Shown piece by piece: positions 5,805-12,121 of a stretch of DNA of 12,121 nt. The notes beneath the pieces were generated by a model. The model searched no databases, was not told where the DNA came from, and saw only the letters and a list, made by a program, of their open reading frames with translations. The DNA comes from JBGLNJ01 sp964353405 (GTDB lineage Bacteria > Chloroflexota > Anaerolineae > Fen-1058): positions 1 to 12,121 of the forward strand of contig CAYGWJ010000038.1 in assembly GCA_964353405.1 (NCBI GenBank), read 5' to 3'. Each line of letters begins with the position of its first letter. The first letter of the stretch is position 1. The translations under genes and the position numbers were made by a program.

Positions 5805-7193
5805 GACCAAGTCCTCATTGGGCAATTTCTTGCCAGGGTTCAGAATGTTGTTCGGGTCAAACAGTTTCTTGATCGCCATCATGTACGACAGCTTGACCGG
5901 GTCAAGGCTGCCGATGACGTGATCGCGCTTGAAAATGCCGATACCATGCTCGCCCGTGAGCGTGCCGCCGAGCGCTATCGCCGCATCCAGGATTTCGCCT
6001 GCGGCTTTTTCGACGCGCTTCATCTGCTCGCCGTCGCGCCGGTCACACAGCACGGTCGGGTGCAGGTTGCCATCGCCGATATGGCCATACACCACGATGC
6101 GCACATCGTTGGCGCGAGCAATGTCTTGCAAGCGCGCAACCATCGCCGGAATCTGGCTGCGGGGAACCGCGATGTCTTCGCCCAGCTTGTTGCGTGCCAG
6201 CCGCGCGATGCCAGGGCTGACACTGCGCCGGGCTTCCCACAACGCTTCGGACTCTTCCGCCGTCTTGGCCGGGCGCACCTCGCGCGCGCCGGATTTTTTC
6301 AAAATGTCTGCGACGATGACGATCTCTTTCTGAATCAAGTCGGCGTCGCCATCTACCGCGATGAGCAACAACGCTTCAACATCCGTCGGCAATCCCAGGT
6401 GCTTGAAATCTTCGATGGCTTTCGTCGTGCCTTGATCCATGATCTCGGTCACAAGCGGCACAACGCCCGCCTGCAGAATGTTGCCCACCGCGGTGCACGC
6501 ATCGGCCAGCTTGGGGAAGGCGGCCAGCGCCGTCAACTGCGCGGCAGGTTTGGGGATGAGGCGCACGGTGATTTCCGTGACGACGCCGAGTGTCCCTTCC
6601 GAGCCGACGAACAACTGCGTGAGGTTATAGCCCGCCACATCTTTGATCGTCCGGCTGCCTGTGTGCATCACTTGACCACCGGGCAATACGACCGTCAGCC
6701 CCAGAACGTAATCGGCGGTGACGCCATATTTGAGGCAGCGCGGCCCGCCCGCGTTCGTCGCCACGTTGCCGCCCAGCGTGCATTGATAGACACTGGCCGG
6801 ATCGGGCGGATAGAACAATCCGACCTTTTCGACCGCCTTTTGCAGATCGTACGTCACCACGCCAGGCTCGGCAACGGCGAGCGTGTCGGCGGTCGAGATT
6901 TCGAGGATGCGGTTCATCCGCGCCATGTTGAGGCAGATCGAGCCTTGCACCGGCACCGCCGCGCCCGCCAGTCCCGTGGCCGCGCCGCGCGGCACGACGG
7001 GGATGCGCTTTTCATCGGCGATACGCAATACCGCTGCAACCTGCTCCGTCGTCTGCGGATGAATGACGACGTCGGGCCGCACTTCCGCCCACGTGCCATC
7101 GTAGGCATACGAGGCCAGGTCTTCAGGCGCAGTGCTTATGCGCCCGTCGCCGCCGACGGCTTGTACCAGTTCGGACAGAATGCTAGTCTCCAT
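5790..7193 (-). CDS. glcD: FAD-binding glycolate/D-lactate oxidase subunit
   Basis: The 467-residue flavoprotein has the N-terminal PCMH-type FAD domain: PRGAATGLAG at 68-77 and LGGNVATNAGG at 140-150. It also has the C-terminal FAD-oxidase domain with GHIGDGNLHP (370-379) and GTLTGEHGIG (410-419), the hallmarks of GlcD and D-lactate dehydrogenases. It oxidises a 2-hydroxy acid and passes electrons through the Fe-S subunit GlcF to the membrane chain. The length is normal and the gene is intact. GAGG precedes the ATG, and a single base separates it from the dus stop (TAA-C-ATG), so the two are co-transcribed. Its Fe-S partner lies two genes upstream; no GlcE-like gene is seen. Glycolate and D-lactate cannot be told apart by sequence alone. 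Confidence 0.9.
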   Translation of the reverse strand: METSILSELVQAVGGDGRISTAPEDLASYAYDGTWAEVRPDVVIHPQTTEQVAAVLRIADEKRIPVVPRGAATGLAGAAVPVQGSICLNMARMNRILEISTADTLAVAEPGVVTYDLQKAVEKVGLFYPPDPASVYQCTLGGNVATNAGGPRCLKYGVTADYVLGLTVVLPGGQVMHTGSRTIKDVAGYNLTQLFVGSEGTLGVVTEITVRLIPKPAAQLTALAAFPKLADACTAVGNILQAGVVPLVTEIMDQGTTKAIEDFKHLGLPTDVEALLLIAVDGDADLIQKEIVIVADILKKSGAREVRPAKTAEESEALWEARRSVSPGIARLARNKLGEDIAVPRSQIPAMVARLQDIARANDVRIVVYGHIGDGNLHPTVLCDRRDGEQMKRVEKAAGEILDAAIALGGTLTGEHGIGIFKRDHVIGSLDPVKLSYMMAIKKLFDPNNILNPGKKLPNEDLVLPAV

Positions 7194-7194
7194 G

Positions 7195-8250
7195 TTATTC
7201 CTCGATCAAACAGTTTTCCAACTTCCATACGCCAAGCTCCGCCTGCCACTCGCCTGACTCGACCGCGCACACGTGCGCTTCGTAGGCATCCATCGCCCGC
7301 ATGACCTCGGCCAGGCTCTCATGCGTGAGCAGTGCGATGCGCAACTGGGTGATATTGGGCGTCCCGCGGAGGTATCGCACGGCGTGCTTGCGGAACAGCA
7401 CCACGCCTTTTTCTTCGCCATAGTAATCCACCATCGCCAAAAGATGGCGGCGCATCATAGCCATCTTTTCGGTGAAGGGGATTTCCTCACGGTCGCGGCG
7501 CTGGAAAATCCACGGATGGCCCATCGCGCCATGCCCGATCATCACGCCGTCACAGCCGGTGTGCTGCTTGATACGCCCAATGTCGGCGACGCGCACCACG
7601 CCGCCGTTGCCGAGAACCGGAATCCTGACCGCCCGCTTGACCTCGGCAATCGCGTCCCAGTCCACCGGGTCGGTATAATCTTGCGCGCGCGTCCGCCCGT
7701 GGACGGCAATGAGCGACGCGCCGTTGTCTTCCAGGACGTGCGCTACCTGCAAGTAATTGCGCGATTCGTTGTCCCAGCCCAATCGAATCTTGGCTGTGAC
7801 CGGCACGCGCAGCGTGTGCGACAATCGGCCAAAGAGACGGCCAATCTTGGCCGGGTCGCGCAAAAGACCCGCGCCTGCGCCCCGGCCGGAGACCTTGGGC
7901 GTGGAGCAGCCAAGGTTCACGTCAATGATATCCGGCCCCCACTCTTCTATCTTTTGCGCGCTTGTCACGAGGGCATCTTCGTCCGCGCCAAAGATCTGGA
8001 ACGTCACGGGCCGCTCGGAGGGAAGATAATTCAAAATCCGGCGCGTTCGCCGGCTATGCCAGACCACGCCCTCGACCGACGCGAACTCGGTGTAGCTCAT
8101 GGCCGAGCCGTGCTCACGGCAAATCAAGCGGTAAGGCACATCGGAAAAGCCCGCCATCGGCGCAAGGATCAGGTCGCCATGGACCGGCACGTCACGGACG
8201 TAAAAGGCCGGGGCAGATGGCGCGGATGTTTCAGGCAGACGGCTCATCAT
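7195..8250 (-). CDS. dus: tRNA-dihydrouridine synthase
   Basis: This FMN-dependent TIM-barrel enzyme reduces uridines in the tRNA D-loop to dihydrouridine, using NADPH. With the start at 8250 it has 351 residues. LAPMAGFSDVPYR near the N-terminus is the FMN-binding strand, the NLGCS motif holds the catalytic Cys (C115), AKIRLGW contains the FMN/RNA-binding Lys (about K154), VHGRTR has the His, and GNGGV with IGHGAMGHPWIF forms the phosphate site. The ATG at 8250 is preferred over a GTG at 8322 because the longer version would overlap ricT by about 90 bases; the chosen start overlaps the ricT end by 20 bases. No strong ribosome-binding site is seen, so coupling to ricT is likely. It belongs to the Dus superfamily; the exact subtype (DusB-like or other) is unsure. 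Confidence 0.92.
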   Translation of the reverse strand: MMSRLPETSAPSAPAFYVRDVPVHGDLILAPMAGFSDVPYRLICREHGSAMSYTEFASVEGVVWHSRRTRRILNYLPSERPVTFQIFGADEDALVTSAQKIEEWGPDIIDVNLGCSTPKVSGRGAGAGLLRDPAKIGRLFGRLSHTLRVPVTAKIRLGWDNESRNYLQVAHVLEDNGASLIAVHGRTRAQDYTDPVDWDAIAEVKRAVRIPVLGNGGVVRVADIGRIKQHTGCDGVMIGHGAMGHPWIFQRRDREEIPFTEKMAMMRRHLLAMVDYYGEEKGVVLFRKHAVRYLRGTPNITQLRIALLTHESLAEVMRAMDAYEAHVCAVESGEWQAELGVWKLENCLIEE

Positions 8251-9418
8251 GTTGTTCGCGTGACTGGGGTGATAGCTTGCGCGGGCGAGGGCTGCGCCGT
8301 TCCGTCGGGCCGGGCGCGTCACCCGCCGGCCTGCTCGAGGCAGGCTTGTCTGCCTGGCGTTCGGGGCGGCGATTTTGGCGCTGATCGCGCCGGTCCCGGC
8401 GCTCGGCTCGCTCGGGACGCTGGCTGCGCTCGGGTTTGTTCACGGCCGGCGCTTGAGCTTTATCTTCCGAGGGCGCCTGCGACTTGAGCTTGTGCAGACC
8501 ACAGGTGCAATTCTCGCCGCCCTGGCATGGCTCGGCGGCGCGCTTTTGCAGCGCTTCCCATTCCTCCAGCGGCACGATCTGCTCGCGATGAACTTCGAAC
8601 TGCTGCTCGCCGACCTGCACGAGTACCGACTCCTTGAGGGGCAAAATATCAATGACCGTGCCCCGGCCGTGCGGCGTGCCGATCTCTTTGTTGCGTGAGG
8701 GCAGGCTCTTGCGCGCCATGACGTACTGCTCGTACTCGTACACCAGGCAGCAGCGCAGTCGCCCGCACATGCCCGTGATCTCTTGCGGGTTCAAGCTAAT
8801 GCCCTGCTCCTTTGCCATTTTGATCGAGACCGGGCTGAACTCGGTGAGGAAGCGCGAGCAACAGCGCACCTCGCCGCATGCGCCAAAGCCGCCGAGCAGC
8901 TTGGCCACGTCGCGCGGGCCGACGAGCTTCATCTCGATACGTGCGCGGAAGGACTTGGTCATCTCTTGCCGCAAGTCCTTGGTGTCCACCTTTTCTTCTT
9001 CCGAGTCTGCACTGTAAAGGAACGTCAGCCGTGTGCCGTCAAAGCTGTACTCGGCCTTGACGATCTTGATGGGCAGGCTCAGGCTCTTGTTCACCTCACG
9101 GCAGATGATCATCGCCTCAAGCTCTTTACCTTCCCAATATTTGCGGACGGCCAGGTCGCGCCCGGTGGCTCGCCGCTCGATCGGCTTGAGCGGCCCTTCG
9201 GTCGGGCGCTTGGCTGTGAACGGCTCGACGGAAGCGACTTGGCCCATCTGGCGACCGCGCGCCGTCTCGACGATGACATAGTCGCCCACGCGCAAATCAG
9301 CCTGAGCCGAGGCGTCAAAGTGATAGACCTTTCCAACGGATTGAAAGCGCACACCCGCAAAACGCGTTGGCGCTCCAGATGCTAAAACATTCGCTACAGG
9401 TTCTAAAGGCGTTTCCAT
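8231..9418 (-). CDS. ricT: RicT/PSP1-domain protein with basic disordered tail
   Basis: The 395-residue protein holds the PSP1 C-terminal domain, as in RicT (YaaT). It has two paired-Cys motifs: CGEVRCC (C181, C186, C187) and CGRLRCC (C218, C223, C224). In Bacillus, RicT with RicA and RicF binds [4Fe-4S] clusters and helps RNase Y process mRNAs. After the domain comes another Cys group, CQGGENCTCG (C298, C304, C306), and then a tail of about 85 residues rich in Arg, Pro, Gln and Glu, probably disordered and RNA-contacting. The start at 9418 is an ATG with AGAGGG 7 nt upstream; a TTG at 9445 in the same frame is not supported. It follows glcF by about 48 nt and overlaps dus. RicA and RicF are not in the window. 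Confidence 0.88.
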   Translation of the reverse strand: METPLEPVANVLASGAPTRFAGVRFQSVGKVYHFDASAQADLRVGDYVIVETARGRQMGQVASVEPFTAKRPTEGPLKPIERRATGRDLAVRKYWEGKELEAMIICREVNKSLSLPIKIVKAEYSFDGTRLTFLYSADSEEEKVDTKDLRQEMTKSFRARIEMKLVGPRDVAKLLGGFGACGEVRCCSRFLTEFSPVSIKMAKEQGISLNPQEITGMCGRLRCCLVYEYEQYVMARKSLPSRNKEIGTPHGRGTVIDILPLKESVLVQVGEQQFEVHREQIVPLEEWEALQKRAAEPCQGGENCTCGLHKLKSQAPSEDKAQAPAVNKPERSQRPERAERRDRRDQRQNRRPERQADKPASSRPAGDAPGPTERRSPRPRKLSPQSREQHDEPSA

Positions 9419-9466
9419 CCACTTACCCTCTGTTGGGATCAACAACCCGGAACCCTGCCCGAGTCG

Positions 9467-10783
9467 CTAGGTCCTGATACTCTCATCCAATACTTGCACT
9501 AAATGCTTGACTTGCATCTCTTGGCCGTTGCGCTTGACGCCCCACTCGAGCTGCATCAGGCAGCCCGGATTCGCGCTCACGACCAGTTCCGCGCCCGTCG
9601 CATGGATGTCGTCCATCTTGCGGTCTAGCAATTCGAGCGCCATCGGCGTGTGCGTGATGTTATAGATGCCCGCACTGCCACAGCAGCGCACCGGGAACGA
9701 GTCCGCCAGCTCGCGCATGTCTAGTCCCTCGACGCGCTTGAGCAAGTTGCGCGGCTGTTTGCGCACACCCTGCACGTTCGACAGATGGCATGGATCGTGA
9801 TACGTTGCGCGAGCCTGTTTCGGGTAACGCGGGCGCAGTTCTTCAGGCCAGATCGAATCGGCGTACTCGGTCACGTCGCGCACCTTGCGGCTGAACTGGT
9901 TCGCGCGCGCGGCCCACTTTTGATCGTCGTGCAGCCACTCGGCATATTCACGTAATGACCCGCTGCATCCCGCGCAGTCGGTGACAACCGCCTCAACATC
10001 ATCCAGAACCTTTTCGAACAGCGCAATGTTGCGGCGGGCCAAGTCGCGCGAAAACCCCCGCATCGCCTGGTCGTCTTGCGGAGCGCCGCAGCACGCCTGC
10101 CCCTGCGGCGTTACCACTTCGCAGCCCAGCTTGGTCAACAGGCGCACCGTCGCCCGACTTGTGTCGGGCATGGCGACGTTCATCATACAACCGAGGAAGA
10201 ACGCCACACGATGACGTGTCTCGCCTCTGGCTGGGGTGACGAGTCTCAATTCGCTCCGAATCGGTTTGCCCATGCGCGGCGCAAACTCGACCAGCTCGCG
10301 CAATTTCCTGCCGATGCCCGGGATCCCACCCAAGAGCCATGCGCCGAACCGATCCAGCTTCAACGCCTGAATCAGCCGCAGCGGCCCCGAGATAACTTCG
10401 GCCCGCTCTGCGCTGATGAGGACGTTTTGCAGCACAAACTTCATTGGCCAGGGCCGCGGGTGCTTTTCTTCAATCGCCACGCGACCGTGCAAGATGAGTT
10501 CGCCGATGTGAACGCCGGGCGGGCAGACGGTGTTGCACGCGCGGCAGTCCAGGCAGTGATAGAGATGCTCTTCGACGCCGGCCGACAGGTCGAGCGTGCC
10601 GTCCTCCACCGCGCGCAGCAGGCTTAACCGTCCGCGCGGCGAGAACATTTCCAGTTGCGTCTGCTGATACGTCGGGCAGACAGGTAAACAACGCCCACAT
10701 CGGATGCAACCTTGAAGGTCTTCGTAGCTGGGGAGTTGAGGGCCAGAGACTTGCTGGCCGGGAACAGGATCAAATAAGCTCAT
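9467..10783 (-). CDS. glcF: Glycolate/lactate oxidase iron-sulfur subunit
   Basis: The 438-residue protein has two ferredoxin-type 4Fe-4S motifs: CIRCGRCLPVCP (C26, C29, C32, C36) and CLDCRACNTVCP (C77, C80, C83, C87). These are followed by two CCG-type cysteine repeats: FFLGCM with GQACCGAPQ, and YHDPCHLSN with RCCGSAG. This is the architecture of GlcF and related Fe-S subunits (LutA, the heterodisulfide-reductase-type CCG family). It takes electrons from the GlcD flavin to the quinone pool. The start is set at ATG 10783, where the conserved SLFDP-like N-terminus begins; the frame is open to 11014 but that extension lacks any family sequence. A weak GGA lies 8-9 nt upstream. It is the first gene of glcF-ricT-dus-glcD. 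Confidence 0.9.
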   Translation of the reverse strand: MSLFDPVPGQQVSGPQLPSYEDLQGCIRCGRCLPVCPTYQQTQLEMFSPRGRLSLLRAVEDGTLDLSAGVEEHLYHCLDCRACNTVCPPGVHIGELILHGRVAIEEKHPRPWPMKFVLQNVLISAERAEVISGPLRLIQALKLDRFGAWLLGGIPGIGRKLRELVEFAPRMGKPIRSELRLVTPARGETRHRVAFFLGCMMNVAMPDTSRATVRLLTKLGCEVVTPQGQACCGAPQDDQAMRGFSRDLARRNIALFEKVLDDVEAVVTDCAGCSGSLREYAEWLHDDQKWAARANQFSRKVRDVTEYADSIWPEELRPRYPKQARATYHDPCHLSNVQGVRKQPRNLLKRVEGLDMRELADSFPVRCCGSAGIYNITHTPMALELLDRKMDDIHATGAELVVSANPGCLMQLEWGVKRNGQEMQVKHLVQVLDESIRT

Positions 10784-11025
10784 GGTAATTGTCCGAATGA
10801 AGGATGTCGAACAGCGAATTGGGAGTGACCGATTTGCGCAGTTCAGTCTCGTTGAAAAGGATTCAAGGTCTTGACGGAAACTTGCAAGATGCGATGGTGG
10901 TTCTATTTTATGGCTTGTGGTGCGTGGCAGCGTGATTAGGCTTCTCACTGTCTGCCACCTGGGGCGTATGGTCACGAAAACCACAACTGAACCAACGGCA
11001 AATCGCAAAAACAACTTGCTGCAAA
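10784..11025. other. Leader region of the glcF operon, no gene recognised
   Basis: This 242-base stretch lies between the antitoxin gene and glcF. The open frame through its minus strand is rich in residues that look untranslated (Arg, Ser, Thr, basic) and matches no family. It should hold the operon promoter, but I found no convincing -35/-10 pair and no riboswitch-like fold. Confidence 0.4.
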
Positions 11026-11253
11026 CTAGGACGCAAAATCAAACACGGGCGTCTCGATGGCACGTGTGGGCCGTTTTTGTCCCCAAACCATCTGCTGCAA
11101 CCGCTCCACAGTCTCCGGTGAAAAGAATCGCTCACCCGTCTCCAAGCATACTCTGGCGGGCACGTTCTCGATGGCAAAGAACTTGTCGCCAACGACCAGT
11201 GTATAGGTCACTCTTTGTTCCGCCATTGTCTCTTTCCAAACGTCATCAGCCAT
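11026..11253 (-). CDS. YgiT-like antitoxin partner of a DUF4258 toxin
   Basis: The 75-residue protein resembles the N-terminal part of YgiT/MqsA-type antitoxins: QRVTYTLVVGDKFFAIENVP, then ARVCLETGERFF, then SPETVERLQ. These normally sit in operon behind a DUF4258 or MqsR-like toxin, as here. It keeps just one Cys (C36) of the usual zinc site; the CxxC motif expected at the N-terminus is absent, as is the C-terminal HTH domain. AGGAG lies 9 nt before its ATG, and the toxin stop is 1 nt upstream (TGA-A-ATG). The partner toxin is broken, so this gene may persist as an orphan or may neutralise related toxins elsewhere. Assignment is by motif order and neighbourhood, so moderately sure. Confidence 0.68.
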   Translation of the reverse strand: MADDVWKETMAEQRVTYTLVVGDKFFAIENVPARVCLETGERFFSPETVERLQQMVWGQKRPTRAIETPVFDFAS

Positions 11254-11254
11254 T

Positions 11255-11436
11255 TCACGTTCTCCTGATCCTGAAATCTGCCCACTGGCTCGGATTGGGT
11301 TCGTAGAGGGTAATGATTTTCAGCAACGGACGAGACGGATAACTGCATTGATGCGGCGCAAAATGCTTTGACTGACTGCATGTTCAGAGAACTCGTATTG
11401 CCCTTGTCTGATCTTGGCGCGGATTTGCTCAATCAT
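11255..11436 (-). pseudogene. DUF4258 toxin remnant, internal deletion and frameshift
   Basis: From ATG 11436 the frame reads MIEQIRAKIRQG, then QYEFSEHAVSQSILRRI, the typical DUF4258 N-terminus, but then stops after a few odd residues. In another frame, from 11347, the sequence reads CSYPSRPLLKIITLYEPNP, then SQWADFRIRRT to a TGA at 11255-11257, the typical DUF4258 C-terminus. The two halves are joined near 11348-11350 with the middle, estimated at about 40 residues, missing. This removes the central strands, so the toxin is dead. DUF4258 proteins are BECR-fold, RNase-like toxins. The original order toxin-antitoxin is kept. Confidence 0.75.
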
Positions 11437-11474
11437 TATGGTTCGGATTGTGTGTCGTGTCTGTGACAAGATTC

Positions 11475-11493
11475 TACCACAAAGACACAAAAA
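11475..11493 (-). repeat. Terminator-associated tail repeat, copy 2
   Basis: On the minus strand the bases following the mrp terminator stem read TTTTTGTGTCTTTGTGGTA, matching the tail downstream of the HD-domain gene terminator (2499-2524), there with GGCG inserted. Same orientation, same place relative to the gene end. Confidence 0.5.
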
Positions 11494-11514
11494 GCGCAGA
11501 GGGTCGCTCTGCGC
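11489..11514 (-). terminator. Intrinsic terminator of mrp
   Basis: On the minus strand GCGCAGAG pairs perfectly with CTCTGCGC over a 5-nt loop, followed at once by TTTTT. It begins 18 nt beyond the mrp stop. This is a standard Rho-independent terminator and separates mrp from the toxin-antitoxin remnant. Confidence 0.85.
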
Positions 11515-11531
11515 CTTGGTCGTCTGCGATT

Positions 11532-12121
11532 CTATTCGTCGCCAAGATTGAGCACGCTCACGCGCGCCGCCACCTCACGCGAGATTTGCTGCAAAGCCTT
11601 GCCCGCCGGGCCACCGGGATCGAGCGCGACGATAGGCTTGCCATTGTCGCCGCCGTCACGGACGCGCGGGTCCATCGGCACGCTGCCCAGGAACGGCACG
11701 CCCAGGCGCGCCGCCATCCGCGCGCCGCCGCCGGCGCCAAAGATGTCGGTTGGGTGGCCGCAGTTGGGGCAAACGAAGGTTCCCATGTTCTCGACGATGC
11801 CAAGGATGGGCACCTGCAATTGCTGGAACATAGCCAGACTCTTGACCGCGTCGCCGAGCGCCACATCTTGCGGCGTCGTCACAATGATCGCGCCGGTCAG
11901 CGGCACGGACTGCGCCAGCGTCAACTGCGCATCGCCCGTGCCGGGCGGCAGATCAATGATCATGTAATCCAGCTCGCCCCAGTCCACGTCGGTAAAGAAC
12001 TGGCGAATGGCGCTGTGAATCATCGGACCGCGCCAGATGACGGGCTGATCCGCGGGAACGAGAAAACCCATGGACATGACGCGCAGGCCAAACGCCAGCG
12101 CCGGGGTAATGCGTCCATCAC
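11532..12121 (-). CDS. mrp: Mrp/ApbC P-loop Fe-S cluster carrier, partial (5' end outside window)
   Basis: The visible 195 residues are the C-terminal part of Mrp/ApbC/NBP35: VMSMGFLV, then PVIWRGPM, the Walker B-like MIIDLPPGTGD, the ATPase segment TTPQDVALGD, and VENMGTFVCPNCGH, whose CxxC binds a bridging 4Fe-4S cluster in the homodimer. The frame is open through the window edge, so the Walker A motif and any N-terminal MIP18/DUF59 domain lie outside. An ATG at 12077 is internal, since the frame continues upstream with family sequence (DGRITPALAFGLRV). It builds and transfers Fe-S clusters to apo-proteins in the cytoplasm; GlcF and RicT in this window are plausible clients, but that is inference. 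Confidence 0.93.
   Translation of the reverse strand, partial: DGRITPALAFGLRVMSMGFLVPADQPVIWRGPMIHSAIRQFFTDVDWGELDYMIIDLPPGTGDAQLTLAQSVPLTGAIIVTTPQDVALGDAVKSLAMFQQLQVPILGIVENMGTFVCPNCGHPTDIFGAGGGARMAARLGVPFLGSVPMDPRVRDGGDNGKPIVALDPGGPAGKALQQISREVAARVSVLNLGDE

Noticed and set aside
5919..7304. Long + strand open frame (461 codons) opposite glcD
   Set aside because: Arg/His/Ala-rich antisense shadow of a GC-rich gene; glcD on the other strand has all family motifs.
7273..8487. Long + strand open frame (404 codons) opposite dus and the ricT 3' end
   Set aside because: Antisense shadow with no recognisable domain and no ribosome-binding site.
10784..11014. N-terminal extension of GlcF to 11014
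   Set aside because: The extra 77 residues match nothing in the family, and the ATG at 10783 begins the conserved part.
11208..11432. 74-codon minus-strand frame over the toxin remnant
   Set aside because: It is a third reading frame through the decayed DUF4258 gene; the toxin homology lies in the other two frames.

Overview
The window reads as bacterial genomic sequence, mostly GC-rich, in which every intact gene lies on the minus strand. A Chloroflexota (Anaerolineae-like) or similar environmental bacterium fits best. The grounds are the RicT/PSP1 protein with a long basic tail followed by dus, the GlcD/GlcF pair, the PIG-L deacetylase, a secreted UlaG-like lipoprotein, and many small decayed accessory genes. 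This placement is an inference from gene content, not from a marker gene.

Layout from left to right. (1) 1-1154: a transposase of IS701 type, cut by the left window edge. Just beyond its 5' side lies a + strand scrap that looks like the last residues of a histidine kinase. (2) 1418-2449: a three-helix membrane protein and a PIG-L/LmbE deacetylase, separated by a perfect 11-bp hairpin. (3) 2566-3965: an HD-domain protein whose ATG overlaps the stop of an MBL-fold lipoprotein gene. The lipoprotein gene is broken by an in-frame TAA and carries two small tandem duplications. (4) 4077-5724: a two-gene module of a RecF/OLD-like AAA ATPase and a small TOPRIM-like protein. The genes overlap by 8 bases, the ATPase gene is visibly AT-richer than its neighbours, and the module has its own sigma70-like promoter. 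It is the best candidate here for an undescribed, probably defence-related system. (5) 5790-10783: glcF, ricT, dus and glcD, the last three overlapping or 1 nt apart, so a likely operon mixing glycolate/lactate oxidation with RNA metabolism. (6) 11026-11436: a decayed toxin-antitoxin pair, with a YgiT-like antitoxin intact and its DUF4258 toxin collapsed by an internal deletion. (7) 11532-12121: the C-terminal part of an Mrp/ApbC Fe-S carrier, followed by a clean intrinsic terminator.

The housekeeping blocks (mrp; glcF-ricT-dus-glcD) are intact, while the genes between and beside them show IS insertion, nonsense mutation, slippage duplications and deletion. Two intrinsic terminators, 9 kb apart, share the same unusual downstream tail, which suggests a repeated terminator-associated element in this genome. 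No tRNA, rRNA or CRISPR array was seen. No gene-free stretch exceeds about 300 bases; the longest are 1155-1417 and 10784-11025.
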